Below are positions 1 through 7,409 of a stretch of 64,000 bases of DNA, piece by piece. The notes beneath the pieces were generated by a model. The model ran no database searches and was not told the origin of the DNA. It worked only from the letters and a program-made list of their open reading frames with translations. The DNA is from Micromonospora arborensis (GTDB taxonomy: Bacteria; Actinomycetota; Actinomycetes; Mycobacteriales; Micromonosporaceae). Position numbers and translations under genes: made by a program. Each line of letters opens with the position of its first letter. Within the stretch, counting starts at the first letter, position 1. The stretch lies in the NCBI RefSeq assembly GCF_003205615.1, contig NZ_PYBV01000019.1:1-64000 (forward strand). The letters run 5' to 3'.

Positions 1-190
1 CCCCCCCGCCGCACACTGCGCCCCCACACCCCGCCCCCCGCAGCCCAACCCCCCCCCCCACAAATCGGTGTGCCGCCGGGAAAGCCGCTCCCCCTCCCTG
101 TCCCCCCCCCCCCCCCCGAACCCCACCCCCCCCCCCCCCCCCCCCCACCGGGCGCCCATCGACAAGCCCCCCCCCCCCCGGCGTCCCTCC
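1..190. other. Poly-C low-complexity contig edge
   Basis: The strand shown is almost free of G and carries several C homopolymers of 9 to more than 20 bases, unlike anything else in the window. Reading frames through it encode only Pro-rich nonsense. Normal actinobacterial sequence resumes near 190 with a Cys-x-x-x-rich reading frame. This is best explained as a low-quality contig end (poly-G read artefact, complemented) rather than biology, so the beginning of the upstream gene should not be trusted. Confidence 0.7.
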
Positions 191-274
191 CCCGACTGCG
201 GCCAGGTCAAGCCCTACTACATTCCCCGCCGATCCGGCACCTGCCTCGACTGCGCACCCGGAGGACTGTCATGA
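68..274 (+). CDS. 3' remnant of a small zinc-ribbon-like AICE protein, start unreadable
   Basis: Only the last ~30 residues look like real protein: they contain CGQVKPYY and CLDC, a spaced pair of cysteine motifs suggestive of a small zinc ribbon. The stop codon TGA overlaps the ATG of the next gene (ATGA at 271-274), which argues that this frame is a genuine upstream operon member. Everything before about position 187 is Pro-rich translation of the poly-C tract and is probably a sequence artefact, so the true start is unknown. Function unknown. Confidence 0.35.
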   Translation: MCRRESRSPSLSPPPPPNPTPPPPPPHRAPIDKPPPPRRPSPDCGQVKPYYIPRRSGTCLDCAPGGLS

Positions 275-693
275 CCTCACACACCCTGTCTGACTCCACC
301 CTGCGGTACTGGACGAACCAGCTCGCCCTTCCCGGCGCTCTCGTCATCGACGGGCACCTTTACTTCGTCGGCCCGGAACCGGCACCGACCGACCTCGCCG
401 CTAACCCGAAGCTGTACGGCTGCTACGGCACCGGCTTCACCATCGGCCACGCCGACGGCACCCAGACCGTCACTCACAACCTCAGCTGCTGCGGCGAAAT
501 CCCGCCCGCACTGCGCCCGGCCGACAACGCCGCGTTCATCGGTGAACCCGAGCAGACCCCGACGCCCGCCATCGCGGCACACGACCACTTCGAGCACCTT
601 GACTACATCGGCGGCTCCTACCCGTTCGAGTGCTGCTTCTGCTACCTGCGCTTCGACCCCAGCGACATTCCCGCCTCCAAGGCGGCGTCATGA
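271..693 (+). CDS. Hypothetical AICE protein, 140 aa
   Basis: The ATG at 271 is preceded by GGAGG at 260-264 and overlaps the previous stop, so it is preferred over reading further into the poly-C tract. The protein is soluble, with a cysteine-rich end (CCGEIPP, then FECCFCYLRF) that could bind metal. I do not recognise a family. It overlaps the next gene (TCATGA at 689-694), which makes it part of the element's DUF2637-Rep operon; proteins in this position in AICEs are mostly uncharacterised accessory genes. Confidence 0.7.
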   Translation: MTSHTLSDSTLRYWTNQLALPGALVIDGHLYFVGPEPAPTDLAANPKLYGCYGTGFTIGHADGTQTVTHNLSCCGEIPPALRPADNAAFIGEPEQTPTPAIAAHDHFEHLDYIGGSYPFECCFCYLRFDPSDIPASKAAS

Positions 694-1553
694 CGACGCC
701 AACGCCCAAGTCCCCGTTCAACGCACGTCTCCAGGACGGCGTCCTGGTCCTCATCGTGCTGCTCGTCGGTGCCATGGCCGGTGCCGCCTCGTTCAACCAC
801 GTCCACGACTGGACCATCAGCAACAGCCCCACCGGAACCGCCGACTGGTTCGGCTGGGCCAACGCGGTCATCACCGAACTCATCCCGATCGCCGCAATGA
901 TCGTCATCATCCGCCGCCGCAAGACAGGCGGCCCGATCGGCTACCCGATGTTCCTGCTCATCGCCGCCGTCGGACTGTCCCTGACCGCACAGCTAGCCGT
1001 CGCCAAGCCGACCGTCTTCGGATGGATGGTCTCCGCGCTGCCCGCGCTGGCCTTCTTCGCCCTGTCCAAGCTCGTCTTCACCGCAACCCGGCCCACCAAC
1101 CATGTCCCGGCACCCGAGCCGGCCACCTCCGCCCCGGCGTCGTCACCCGACACCACCGCCGACGCGAAGGTCAGCCCGGCAGCCGCGACCACCACGGCCA
1201 CCGCACCCACCGAAGAGAACACAACCGACGAGCCCGCAACTCCGGCGAAGCGGACCACCCCCGCGATCGCAGCACCACAGACCACCACGACCGAGGACAC
1301 CCCGGCCCCGGCGACCCCGCCGGCTGCACCCGCGATCCCAGCGGTCAAGCCCGCTGCGGCGCTGCTGTCAGGTGCCCGGATCGTCGCCGACGCCCACGCG
1401 AAAGCTCACGGTGAACCCATCACCCCCGGCCAACTCGCTGTGCGACTGCGCGTCCCCACCCAAACGGCCGCCGACATCCTGACGGCCCTCACCACCCAAC
1501 CGACCATCAACGACAAGCACCACAACGGCACCGCTGTTGGAGCCTCTGCGTGA
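690..1553 (+). CDS. DUF2637 membrane protein (AICE transfer/spread type), 287 aa
   Basis: The first ~150 residues hold four predicted membrane helices (VLVLIVLLVGAMAG; AVITELIPIAAMIVII; MFLLIAAVGLSL; MVSALPALAFFALSKLVF), the pattern of the DUF2637 family that accompanies RepSA-type initiators in actinobacterial plasmids and AICEs. The rest is a long Thr/Ala/Pro-rich linker followed by a small C-terminal segment (GQLAVRLRVPTQTAADILTAL) that resembles a winged-helix end. The ATG at 690 overlaps the preceding TGA and replaces an upstream in-frame ATG that would lie inside the previous gene. A role in intramycelial spread is inferred from family context only. Confidence 0.75.
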   Translation: MTTPTPKSPFNARLQDGVLVLIVLLVGAMAGAASFNHVHDWTISNSPTGTADWFGWANAVITELIPIAAMIVIIRRRKTGGPIGYPMFLLIAAVGLSLTAQLAVAKPTVFGWMVSALPALAFFALSKLVFTATRPTNHVPAPEPATSAPASSPDTTADAKVSPAAATTTATAPTEENTTDEPATPAKRTTPAIAAPQTTTTEDTPAPATPPAAPAIPAVKPAAALLSGARIVADAHAKAHGEPITPGQLAVRLRVPTQTAADILTALTTQPTINDKHHNGTAVGASA

Positions 1554-3142
1554 CCTTCTCGACGTTGCCTCTCGCGCCCGAAACCACCACGGTTTCGGGC
1601 ACGGGAGCCTCCGCTGTAGCAGGAAACGACTACTGGCCCTGGGCCACGCCCACCCGCACCACCCGCAACCCCGCCGCCGACGGGTGGGTACGCGGGCACG
1701 ATCCCCGCACCGTCGCCTCTGGCCGCGCTCGCGCCCAGGACCCCGACTACTCCGAATGGTTGGGCCACGTCCGCGCGGCCTCGGCGTGCAAGCACCCGAT
1801 CCGCCTGGCCGGGCAGATCCACGTCAACGACGCCGACGGCAACCGCATGGCCACCGTCGACACCGAGGACATGCCCGACGGCGCGATCTACACCCCCTGC
1901 GGCAACCGCCGCGCCGCCGTCTGCCCCTCCTGCGCCGAGCTGTACCGCCGCGACACCTACCACCTGATCAAAGCTGGGCTCCAGGGCGACCGGTGGGGAC
2001 TGCCGCCGCTCAACGAGCACATCGCTATCTTCCTGACCGCCACCGCCCCATCGTTCGGGCCGGTCCACCACCGCGTGGTGAAGGTGCACTCCGCGGACTG
2101 CCGCAAGAAGGACGGCTGCACCTGCCGGCCCTCGGTGTGCCACCCGTTCGGCCGGACCTGCCCTCACGGCCAGGAGCTGCGCTGCGGCCAGCGTCACAAG
2201 GCCGCCGACACCCAGCTCGGACAGCCGTTGTGCCTGGACTGCTACGACCACACCGGCCAAGTCGTCTGGAATCACGAGGCACCCGAGCTGTGGCGCCGCA
2301 CCATCCAACAAGCCGACAGGGAGCTACGCCGCCTCGGCCGCACCCACGGCGTGGACCTGCGCCGCCGCTACATCAAGGTCTACGAATTCCAGGTACGCGG
2401 CGTCATCCATTACCACGCGTTGATTCGCCTGGACGGCTATAACCCCGACTGCCCCGATGCCATCGTGCCGCCGCCGTCGGTGGTCACCCGGGACATGTTC
2501 GAGGCTGCCGTCCGGGCCGCGTTCCTCAAGACGGCCTACACGTCGGCCTCGCACCCGGCCAACGGCGGGCAGGGCTGGCGCATCGCGTGGGGCGACAAGG
2601 GCCTGGACCTCAAGCACGTCAACGCGCCCGGTACTGAGGTCAACCTCGCCCAGATCACCGGCTATATCGCCAAGTACGTCACTAAGAGCACCGAGGTAAC
2701 CGGCCTGAGCCTGCGCCGCGTCGACGACCTCTCCGTGGAAATCCACGGCGACCCGGCAACGCACCTCGGCCGGCTGATCCGTGCGTGCTGGGACATCGGG
2801 GAGCACCCCGACTACGCCCGGCTTCGGCGGTGGGCGCACCAGTTCGGCTACGGCGGACACATCGCCACCAAGAGCCGCGCCTTCTCCGTCACCCTCGGCT
2901 TCCTACGCCTCCAACGCACCATCTGGCGACGCACCGAGGGCCACCCGCACACCTGGGACGACGAGCAGACCGAACGCGTTATCTACGAACTCGGCTACCA
3001 GGCAACCGGCTGGATCACCACCGGAGACGCCCTACTCGCCAACACCGCCGCCGCCATGGCCCGCGCACAGCACCTCGCCGGCATCGACGCCCTGGCCGAC
3101 GAACTCGCCGCCGCTCGCGCGGTCCAACCCCTGGCCGCTTGA
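1550..3142 (+). CDS. RepSA-like replication initiator, HUH type, 530 aa
   Basis: This protein should nick the element's origin to start rolling-circle replication after excision. The start is GTG at 1550, overlapping the DUF2637 stop. Three cysteine clusters (CGNRRAAVCPSC; CRKKDGCTC..C..C; CGQRHKAADTQLGQPLCLDC) suggest zinc binding in the N-terminal half. A His-x-His motif (VIHYHALIRLDG, near residue 290) followed by GYIAKYVTKS (near residue 370) matches the metal-binding and tyrosine motifs of HUH nucleases. Length and neighbours (DUF2637 before, Xis and Int after) fit the pSAM2 RepSA family. The stop codon lies within an 18-bp palindrome. Confidence 0.85.
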   Translation: MTFSTLPLAPETTTVSGTGASAVAGNDYWPWATPTRTTRNPAADGWVRGHDPRTVASGRARAQDPDYSEWLGHVRAASACKHPIRLAGQIHVNDADGNRMATVDTEDMPDGAIYTPCGNRRAAVCPSCAELYRRDTYHLIKAGLQGDRWGLPPLNEHIAIFLTATAPSFGPVHHRVVKVHSADCRKKDGCTCRPSVCHPFGRTCPHGQELRCGQRHKAADTQLGQPLCLDCYDHTGQVVWNHEAPELWRRTIQQADRELRRLGRTHGVDLRRRYIKVYEFQVRGVIHYHALIRLDGYNPDCPDAIVPPPSVVTRDMFEAAVRAAFLKTAYTSASHPANGGQGWRIAWGDKGLDLKHVNAPGTEVNLAQITGYIAKYVTKSTEVTGLSLRRVDDLSVEIHGDPATHLGRLIRACWDIGEHPDYARLRRWAHQFGYGGHIATKSRAFSVTLGFLRLQRTIWRRTEGHPHTWDDEQTERVIYELGYQATGWITTGDALLANTAAAMARAQHLAGIDALADELAAARAVQPLAA

Positions 3143-3156
3143 CACGTACGTGTCAA
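3139..3156. promoter_or_regulatory. Perfect 18-bp palindrome, probable repressor operator
   Basis: TTGACACGTACGTGTCAA is a perfect palindrome overlapping the rep stop codon and sitting 18 bases upstream of a TTGACA box at 3175. Its position ahead of the small-protein/Xis/Int genes suggests it controls excision and integration. The binding protein, possibly a GntR- or Xre-type element repressor, is not in the window. Confidence 0.55.
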
Positions 3157-3174
3157 CACCAGTGAAGCCGTTCC

Positions 3175-3202
3175 TTGACAACTCCACAGCGCAAGCAAGA
3201 AC
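3175..3202 (+). promoter_or_regulatory. Putative promoter of the xis-int operon
   Basis: A consensus TTGACA (3175-3180) is followed after 16 bases by AAGAAC (3197-3202), a weak -10 match. It lies in the only gap (88 bases) of the element's gene array and just downstream of the palindrome at 3139-3156, so the operator would be placed to block it. Confidence 0.4.
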
Positions 3203-3230
3203 CCACCCACCGACCTGGAAGGAGCACGCC

Positions 3231-3434
3231 GTGCCCACACGTCCCCGCCCCCTGGTCGCGGTCCGGCTCATCGGCCCGACCGCCACTGTCACCGCCCACG
3301 CCGCCACGATCGCGGCTCAACTCACCGCCTACTACGGCCGCGAGCGGGTCACCTGCCGCACCAGCACCCGACCCGCCGGCTACAGCGGCGAAAGCCGCAC
3401 CTACATCACCATCACCCGGAAGGAGCCACGATGA
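3231..3434 (+). CDS. Small hypothetical AICE protein, 67 aa
   Basis: GTG at 3231 is preceded by GGAAGGAG (3217-3224), and the stop overlaps the Xis start (ATGA at 3431-3434). The protein is basic and compact, with an alpha/beta look (VAVRLIGPTATVTAHAATIA, then RTYITITRK). I do not recognise it. Its position between the operator and xis suggests it is co-expressed with the excision machinery. Confidence 0.65.
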   Translation: MPTRPRPLVAVRLIGPTATVTAHAATIAAQLTAYYGRERVTCRTSTRPAGYSGESRTYITITRKEPR

Positions 3435-3625
3435 CCGCACCCACCCCACTCCCGCTGCCGGACCTCTGGTCCATCAGCGACACAGCCGCCTTCCTGCGCA
3501 TCCCCGTCGGCACCCTCTACCAATGGCGGCACCGCCGGACCGGACCGCGTGCCTTCAAAGTCGGCCGACACCTGCGCTACGACCCAGCCGATGTCCGGGC
3601 CTGGCTGGAAGACCAGGCGGCCTGA
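3431..3625 (+). CDS. xis: Excisionase-type helix-turn-helix protein (Xis), 64 aa
   Basis: The 64 residues form a single MerR/excisionase-like winged helix: SISDTAAFLRIPVGTLYQWRH is the helix-turn-helix, followed by GPRAFKVGRHLRYDPADVRAWL, the typical wing of HTH_17 proteins. Such proteins bind near attL/attR and direct the integrase to excision. The start overlaps the previous stop and the integrase begins two bases after its own stop, so the two are translated together. Confidence 0.85.
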   Translation: MTAPTPLPLPDLWSISDTAAFLRIPVGTLYQWRHRRTGPRAFKVGRHLRYDPADVRAWLEDQAA

Positions 3626-3626
3626 C

Positions 3627-4883
3627 ATGGCAATCGATGACCTCTGGTACCTGACCAAACGCGGCCCCAACAAGGAGCGCTTGAAGTCCAAGCGCTACGG
3701 GCGCGGTAAACGGTGGCGCTGCCGGTACGTGGACCGCAACGGCGAAACCCGGGAACGTCTCTTCGACCGGAAGGCAGACGCCGAAGACTGGGACGCCAAG
3801 GCACGCGCCGGGATCGCCGAGGAAACCCGGATCGACCAGGGAGAGCGGCGGCTGACCTTCCAGGACTACGGCGAACGATGGCGACTATCCCGCCAGATCA
3901 GTCAGGCCCTCGACTACCAGCGCCACACCGAATCCCGGCTACGCCACCACCACTACCCGCACTTCGGCGACCGGGCTATCCGCGCGATCACCGTTACCGA
4001 CGTCCTGGAGTGGGTCGCCACGCTGCTGCAAAACAACGTCGCCCAATCATCGGTGAAGACCTACTTCGACCTGCTGAACAACATCATGAACTCCGCCGTC
4101 GCGGACAAGGTGATCCCCGACAACCCCTGCAAGTCGATCCGGCTGTTCGCCATCCTGCGGGGCTTCTCCCGCGCACCGAAGTGGGTACCGACCGACGACG
4201 ACGTGCTCGCCCTGGTCGACGTGGTCCCCGACGAGTATCAGGCCGCCATCTGGGCCGGCGCGGGCGAGGGCATGCGACTCGGGGAAGTCCTCGGCCTGGA
4301 GGACAGCACCCGGTGCATCGACCCGGACCGCCAAGAACTCCACGTCGTTCAACAACTGCGATTCCACAAGGTCGCCTACGGGGGCTTCTACCTCGCCCCG
4401 CCGAAAGCCGGCTCAGTCGGCGACGTCGACCTGGACGACCACGTAGCCGCCGTCTTCGCCCAGCACGTCCGCGCGTACCCACCCGTCCTGGTGGCACTGC
4501 CCGACATCACCGCGGGCACCCCCGACCCGGGCAAGGAGCCCAAGCGCCGGATGGTCCCGCTGCTGTTCACCGACGACCAGGGGCGGCCGATCCATGACCA
4601 ACGGTGGTCGCAGATGTGGCGGACCTGGCGCGAGGCGGCCGGCTGGCCCGACGAGGGAACCTTCCACTCTCTGCGGCACTACTTCGCCACCCGCCTGATC
4701 ACCTCAGGTGCCGATCCCACTGACGTGCAGAACGCGCTTCGGCACTCCAGCCTGCGGATCACGCTGGAAACCTACGTCCACTGGTGGCCGAAGAAGGACC
4801 GCCGCCGCAACATCATCAGCGGCGCGCTGCGCGACGCGAGCGCCAAACGAAAACGGGGCCCGAAGGCCCCGCATCCTCGCTGA
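3627..4883 (+). CDS. int: Tyrosine-recombinase integrase of the AICE, 418 aa
   Basis: This enzyme catalyses site-specific insertion and excision at the tRNA-Ala. The catalytic core is intact: Arg in EGMRLGEVLGL, the HSLRHYFATRLI box, then HSSLRITLETYVHWW with the nucleophilic Tyr. The N-terminus carries an arm-binding segment (KRWRCRYVDRNGETRERLF) and a core-binding SAM-like domain around residues 80-180. ATG 3627 is chosen because it starts two bases after the xis stop; an upstream in-frame ATG lies inside xis. The gene points at the attachment site, as usual. It appears functional. Confidence 0.92.
   Translation: MAIDDLWYLTKRGPNKERLKSKRYGRGKRWRCRYVDRNGETRERLFDRKADAEDWDAKARAGIAEETRIDQGERRLTFQDYGERWRLSRQISQALDYQRHTESRLRHHHYPHFGDRAIRAITVTDVLEWVATLLQNNVAQSSVKTYFDLLNNIMNSAVADKVIPDNPCKSIRLFAILRGFSRAPKWVPTDDDVLALVDVVPDEYQAAIWAGAGEGMRLGEVLGLEDSTRCIDPDRQELHVVQQLRFHKVAYGGFYLAPPKAGSVGDVDLDDHVAAVFAQHVRAYPPVLVALPDITAGTPDPGKEPKRRMVPLLFTDDQGRPIHDQRWSQMWRTWREAAGWPDEGTFHSLRHYFATRLITSGADPTDVQNALRHSSLRITLETYVHWWPKKDRRRNIISGALRDASAKRKRGPKAPHPR
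4854..4871 (+). terminator. GC hairpin at the 3' end of int
   Basis: A perfect 7-bp stem (CGGGGCC/GGCCCCG) with a CGAA tetraloop lies in the last codons of int. A second weaker hairpin (CCCGCC 4901-4906, GGCGGG 4917-4922, then TTT) follows the stop. Either could end the integrase transcript before it runs antisense into the tRNA. Confidence 0.45.
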
Positions 4884-4945
4884 TTTGTGCCGGATCTGTG
4901 CCCGCCGATCTTGCCTGGCGGGTTTCCCCAGGTAAAGCGTCGTGC

Positions 4946-5022
4946 TGGTGGAGCTGAGGGGATTTGAACCCCTGACCCCCTCGATGCGAACGAGGTGCGC
5001 TACCAGTCTGCGCCACAGCCCC
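4946..5022 (-). tRNA. tRNA-Ala, anticodon CGC
   Basis: On the minus strand the acceptor GGGGCTG (5' end at 5022) pairs with CAGCTCC, followed by discriminator A and an encoded CCA. The anticodon arm is CCTCG-TTCGCAT-CGAGG, giving anticodon CGC (codon GCG, Ala). The T arm GGGTTCAAATCCC is normal. The 3' end faces the integrase, so this gene is the attB of the element and stays intact after insertion. Confidence 0.95.
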
Positions 5023-5337
5023 CCGCCGGCGAACCGGCTTCGGTCCCACCCGGCTTACACCGGGCGGGCCGGCAGCAAGGCTAACAGGTCGCCGGCCCCC
5101 ACCGCGAATCCGCCCCCGGCGCGCCACCCGAGCCCAACCGAAGATCCACTCGATTGGCCCGAAAATCGGGGCATCCCGGACGCCCCGACACCTCACCTTC
5201 CACGAACCCGAGTTGATCAACCGGCCCACCGCCCGCACCTGGCGTTGATCGACTTGCCCACCGCCCGCACCTGGCGTTGATCGACCTGCCCGCCGCCGCG
5301 CCTGGCGTTGATCGACCTGCCCGCCGCCGCGCCTGGC

Positions 5338-5417
5338 GTTGATCGACTCCAGCTCGCCGACGTGGCGGCATCCGCCGTCCGGGATACCCCCACATCGGCG
5401 AGCTGGAGTGGATCAAC
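5338..5417 (+). repeat. 80-bp palindromic element, copy A
   Basis: The element starts GTTGATCGACTCCAGCTCGC and ends in CTGGAGTGGATCAAC. The arms CTCCAGCTCGCCGA and TCGGCGAGCTGGAG are perfect complements, so it can fold into a long hairpin around a centre with GGCATCCGCCGTCCGGG. It is followed by CCGCCGGGGCGCG and CCAACCCAGCGCC, which also flank copy C, so the repeated unit may be longer than 80 bases. Confidence 0.85.
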
Positions 5418-5533
5418 CCGCCGGGGCGCGAAGCGCGCCAACCCAGCGCCCGCCGCGCTTCACGCCCCCGCCTGACGTTGATCGCCGCCGCCCGCACCTG
5501 GCGTTGATCGACCTGCCCGCCGCGCCGCCCGGC

Positions 5534-5613
5534 GTTGATCGACTCCATTTCGCCGATCTGGCGGCATCCGCCCTCCGGGACACCCCCACATCGGCGACCT
5601 GGAGTGGATCAAC
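5534..5613 (+). repeat. 80-bp palindromic element, copy B
   Basis: Same length and ends as copy A, with a few substitutions (TT for GC in the left arm, CC for GC in the right arm, giving two mismatched pairs in the stem). The downstream flank CCGCCGGGGC is shared and then diverges. Confidence 0.85.
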
Positions 5614-5696
5614 CCGCCGGGGCACGGAACACGCGAACCTACGGCCCGCCGGGAACGGGGCGCACGCTGGTCAGCGGGCGGGGCCTTGTCGGGTGG

Positions 5697-6473
5697 TCAG
5701 GCGCCTCGTCCGGCCTCGTAGGGGCGCCCGCGTAGCCCGCCCGACCGTCGGTACGACACCGACCCACCGTTGACGGCCGCCGGCAGGTCGCCAGGGCGGT
5801 CCAGGCCCATCGCGGCTCGGCGTACCCCCTCGCGCTGGGCGGCCAGGCGGCGCTGCGCTTCCCGACGGGCGGCGGCCCGGCGGGCCTGCTCCCGGCGCAC
5901 CTCGGCCTGCCGCGCTGCCAGCCAGGCCGCCTCGCGGGCGCGCGCGCGGCGGCGGCGACGGGCGGCGAGGGCCTGACCGCGCAGGTGGACGACGTACACG
6001 GCGAGGAGCAGGAAGGTGACCGAGAAGCCGATCCAGAAGCCGGGGCTGACGAACAGCACGCCGATCAACTCGACGACGTTGAGCAGGAGCAGAGCGGCGA
6101 GTACCCGGCGACGCCGGTACACGGCGGGGGTGTGCTGCCGGTGGGGTGGCGGGCGGCGGCGGGACCGCTTCGGTGCGGGTGGCACGGCGCGTAGGCGGCC
6201 GGAGCGGCGGCCGGCCGGGGGTGCGGAGACCGGAGCGGTCAACGCTCCAGTAGTCGCATCCTCGCTGAGGGTGACGATCAGTGTGCGCGGAGGGTGGACG
6301 GGCCGCCGTCCCGGCACAGTGCGGCGCCGTCGGTGGCGCTGGAGCACCCGCGCCGTCGACTGCGCCCGCTCCGCCACCAGCCGCTCGGTGGCGTCGTACC
6401 GGCGAACCAGCGCCGGAGCCAGGGCGAGCAGGCCGGCGGCGGCGAGGACGGCGAGGAGCACCGAGGTCGGCAC
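5697..6473 (-). CDS. sepX: SepX/GlpR-like divisome membrane protein, 258 aa
   Basis: The protein has an N-terminal membrane helix (PTSVLLAVLAAAGLLALAPALV), a basic linker, two central helices (VLAALLLLNVVELIGVLFV and FWIGFSVTFLLLAVYVV) and a long Arg/Ala-rich coiled-coil region. That topology, and the neighbours GNAT, moeA and galU, match the GlpR/SepX locus of Streptomyces, where SepX supports Z-ring assembly. The identification rests on topology and synteny, not sequence search. The start chosen is GTG at 6473, which follows GGGAGGGG; an earlier in-frame codon at 6512 has no ribosome binding site. Confidence 0.7.
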   Translation of the reverse strand: MPTSVLLAVLAAAGLLALAPALVRRYDATERLVAERAQSTARVLQRHRRRRTVPGRRPVHPPRTLIVTLSEDATTGALTAPVSAPPAGRRSGRLRAVPPAPKRSRRRPPPHRQHTPAVYRRRRVLAALLLLNVVELIGVLFVSPGFWIGFSVTFLLLAVYVVHLRGQALAARRRRRARAREAAWLAARQAEVRREQARRAAARREAQRRLAAQREGVRRAAMGLDRPGDLPAAVNGGSVSYRRSGGLRGRPYEAGRGA

Positions 6474-6572
6474 CCTCACCCCTCCCGTCACCGAATTCGA
6501 AGCAACCGTCACCCGACCGCAGGATCTTCCACCGATCGTGCCTGGGTGCGTGGATCGTCCGGCCGGGGAGCG

Positions 6573-6602
6573 CTTGCCGTAGCTTGCAGTTACTTGAGGT
6601 TA
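6573..6602. promoter_or_regulatory. Three head-to-tail 10-bp repeats upstream of sepX
   Basis: CTTGCCGTAG, CTTGCAGTTA and CTTGAGGTTA stand in tandem with no gap, one per helical turn, about 100 bases upstream of the sepX start in the 183-base GNAT-sepX gap. Direct repeats in helical phase are typical of sites bound cooperatively by response regulators or BldC/MerR-like proteins. The binding factor is unknown. Confidence 0.5.
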
Positions 6603-6656
6603 CGGCGCACCGACCGGGATGCCACCGCGCCGCGCCGATCCCGTCCGTGGGACGGT

Positions 6657-7307
6657 TCACCGGGCGTTGGCGCGTACCCGGTGCCACCGGGCCAGCAGGC
6701 CACCCTCGGCAGCGATCTCCTCGCTCGTCATCGCGTATCCGATGTGGTCCCGCCACGCACCGTCGATGTGCATGTAGCGCACGTGGTACGACTCCTCGCG
6801 GAAGCCCAGCTTCTCCACCACCCGGCGGGACGGCCGGTTCTCCGGACGGATGTTGACCTCCACCCGGTGCAGGCCGCCCGGGCCGAACGCGTGGTCCACG
6901 GCGAGGGCGAGCGCCGTCGGGATCACACCCCGGCCGGCAACCCGGGCGTCCACCCAGTAACCGACATAGCCGGAGCAGAGCGCCCGCCGCACGATGCTGC
7001 CCACGTTGATGTGCCCGACCAGCCGATCCCGGTTGGCCTCGCGCAGGCAGACCGCGAACGGCATGCCGTCACCCTCACGGGCCGAGCGGCGCTGGTCACG
7101 GTGCACCCAGCGGAACGCGGCAGGCGAGTTCAGCTCGTCCCAACCACCGGGCAGCGACGACTCCCAGGGTGCCAGCCAAGCCCGATTGGCACGCCGCACC
7201 TCCGACCACGCCGTGGCGTCGGAGCGCCGGTAGGGCCGCAGCAGCACCGGGCCGTCCGCCAGCTCCACCGGCCAGCCCGGTGCCCGCGGGGGTCCGAAAA
7301 GGCTCAC
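6657..7307 (-). CDS. GNAT N-acetyltransferase, RimJ-like, 216 aa
   Basis: The fold is that of RimJ/RimL-type acetyltransferases: an N-terminal LRPYRRSDATAWSEVRR strand-helix, the acetyl-CoA pyrophosphate loop in YWVDARVAGRGVIPTALALA, and the C-terminal NIRPENRPSRRVVEKLGFREE motif that is diagnostic for the family. The substrate is unknown; ribosomal or other protein N-termini are plausible. GTG 7307 is preferred because it follows GGGAGA at normal spacing; earlier in-frame codons give an unrelated basic extension. It lies 102 bases after moeA in the galU-sepX gene chain. Confidence 0.85.
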   Translation of the reverse strand: MSLFGPPRAPGWPVELADGPVLLRPYRRSDATAWSEVRRANRAWLAPWESSLPGGWDELNSPAAFRWVHRDQRRSAREGDGMPFAVCLREANRDRLVGHINVGSIVRRALCSGYVGYWVDARVAGRGVIPTALALAVDHAFGPGGLHRVEVNIRPENRPSRRVVEKLGFREESYHVRYMHIDGAWRDHIGYAMTSEEIAAEGGLLARWHRVRANAR

Positions 7308-7409
7308 CCGCACAGTCTCCCGCGCGGGACCGTGTCGCGCACAGGTGGACCCACCCCGTTCACCGACCAGCACCTGACGCGGCCCGCGAGCGGGTCGACC
7401 GGCACACCG

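Larger units (their letters stand above)
1..4945. mobile_element. Right end of an actinomycete integrative and conjugative element (AICE) in tRNA-Ala
   Basis: Rep, Xis and Int lie in the compact order known from pSAM2-type AICEs, with ATGA/GTGA overlaps throughout and a DUF2637 transfer-type membrane protein upstream. The integrase stop is 62 bases from the 3' end of a complete tRNA-Ala on the opposite strand, the usual attachment site for such integrases. The left part (transfer ATPase, regulators, second att copy) lies outside the window. The exact att core cannot be fixed without the other junction; it should be a repeat of the tRNA 3' end (4946 onward). Confidence 0.8.
5212..5613. repeat. 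GTTGATC minisatellite with two 80-bp palindromic elements
   Basis: GTTGATC recurs at 5212, 5244, 5276, 5307 and 5338 (31-32 base steps; units such as CCTGGCGTTGATCGACCTG) and again at 5477, 5503 and 5534. The copies at 5338 and 5534 open 80-bp palindromic elements that end in GATCAAC. The stretch from 5023 to 5696 holds no believable gene; frames through it only translate the repeat. The same vocabulary reappears inverted at 24625-24823. Confidence 0.85.

Noticed and set aside
5212..5540. Regularly spaced repeats that might be a CRISPR array
   Set aside because: Spacing is 31-32 bases counted over the whole unit, so there are no unique spacers; units are near-identical tandem copies and no cas genes are present.
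5339..5773. Reading frames through the 80-bp elements
   Set aside because: They only translate the palindromic repeat, in several frames, with no ribosome binding site.
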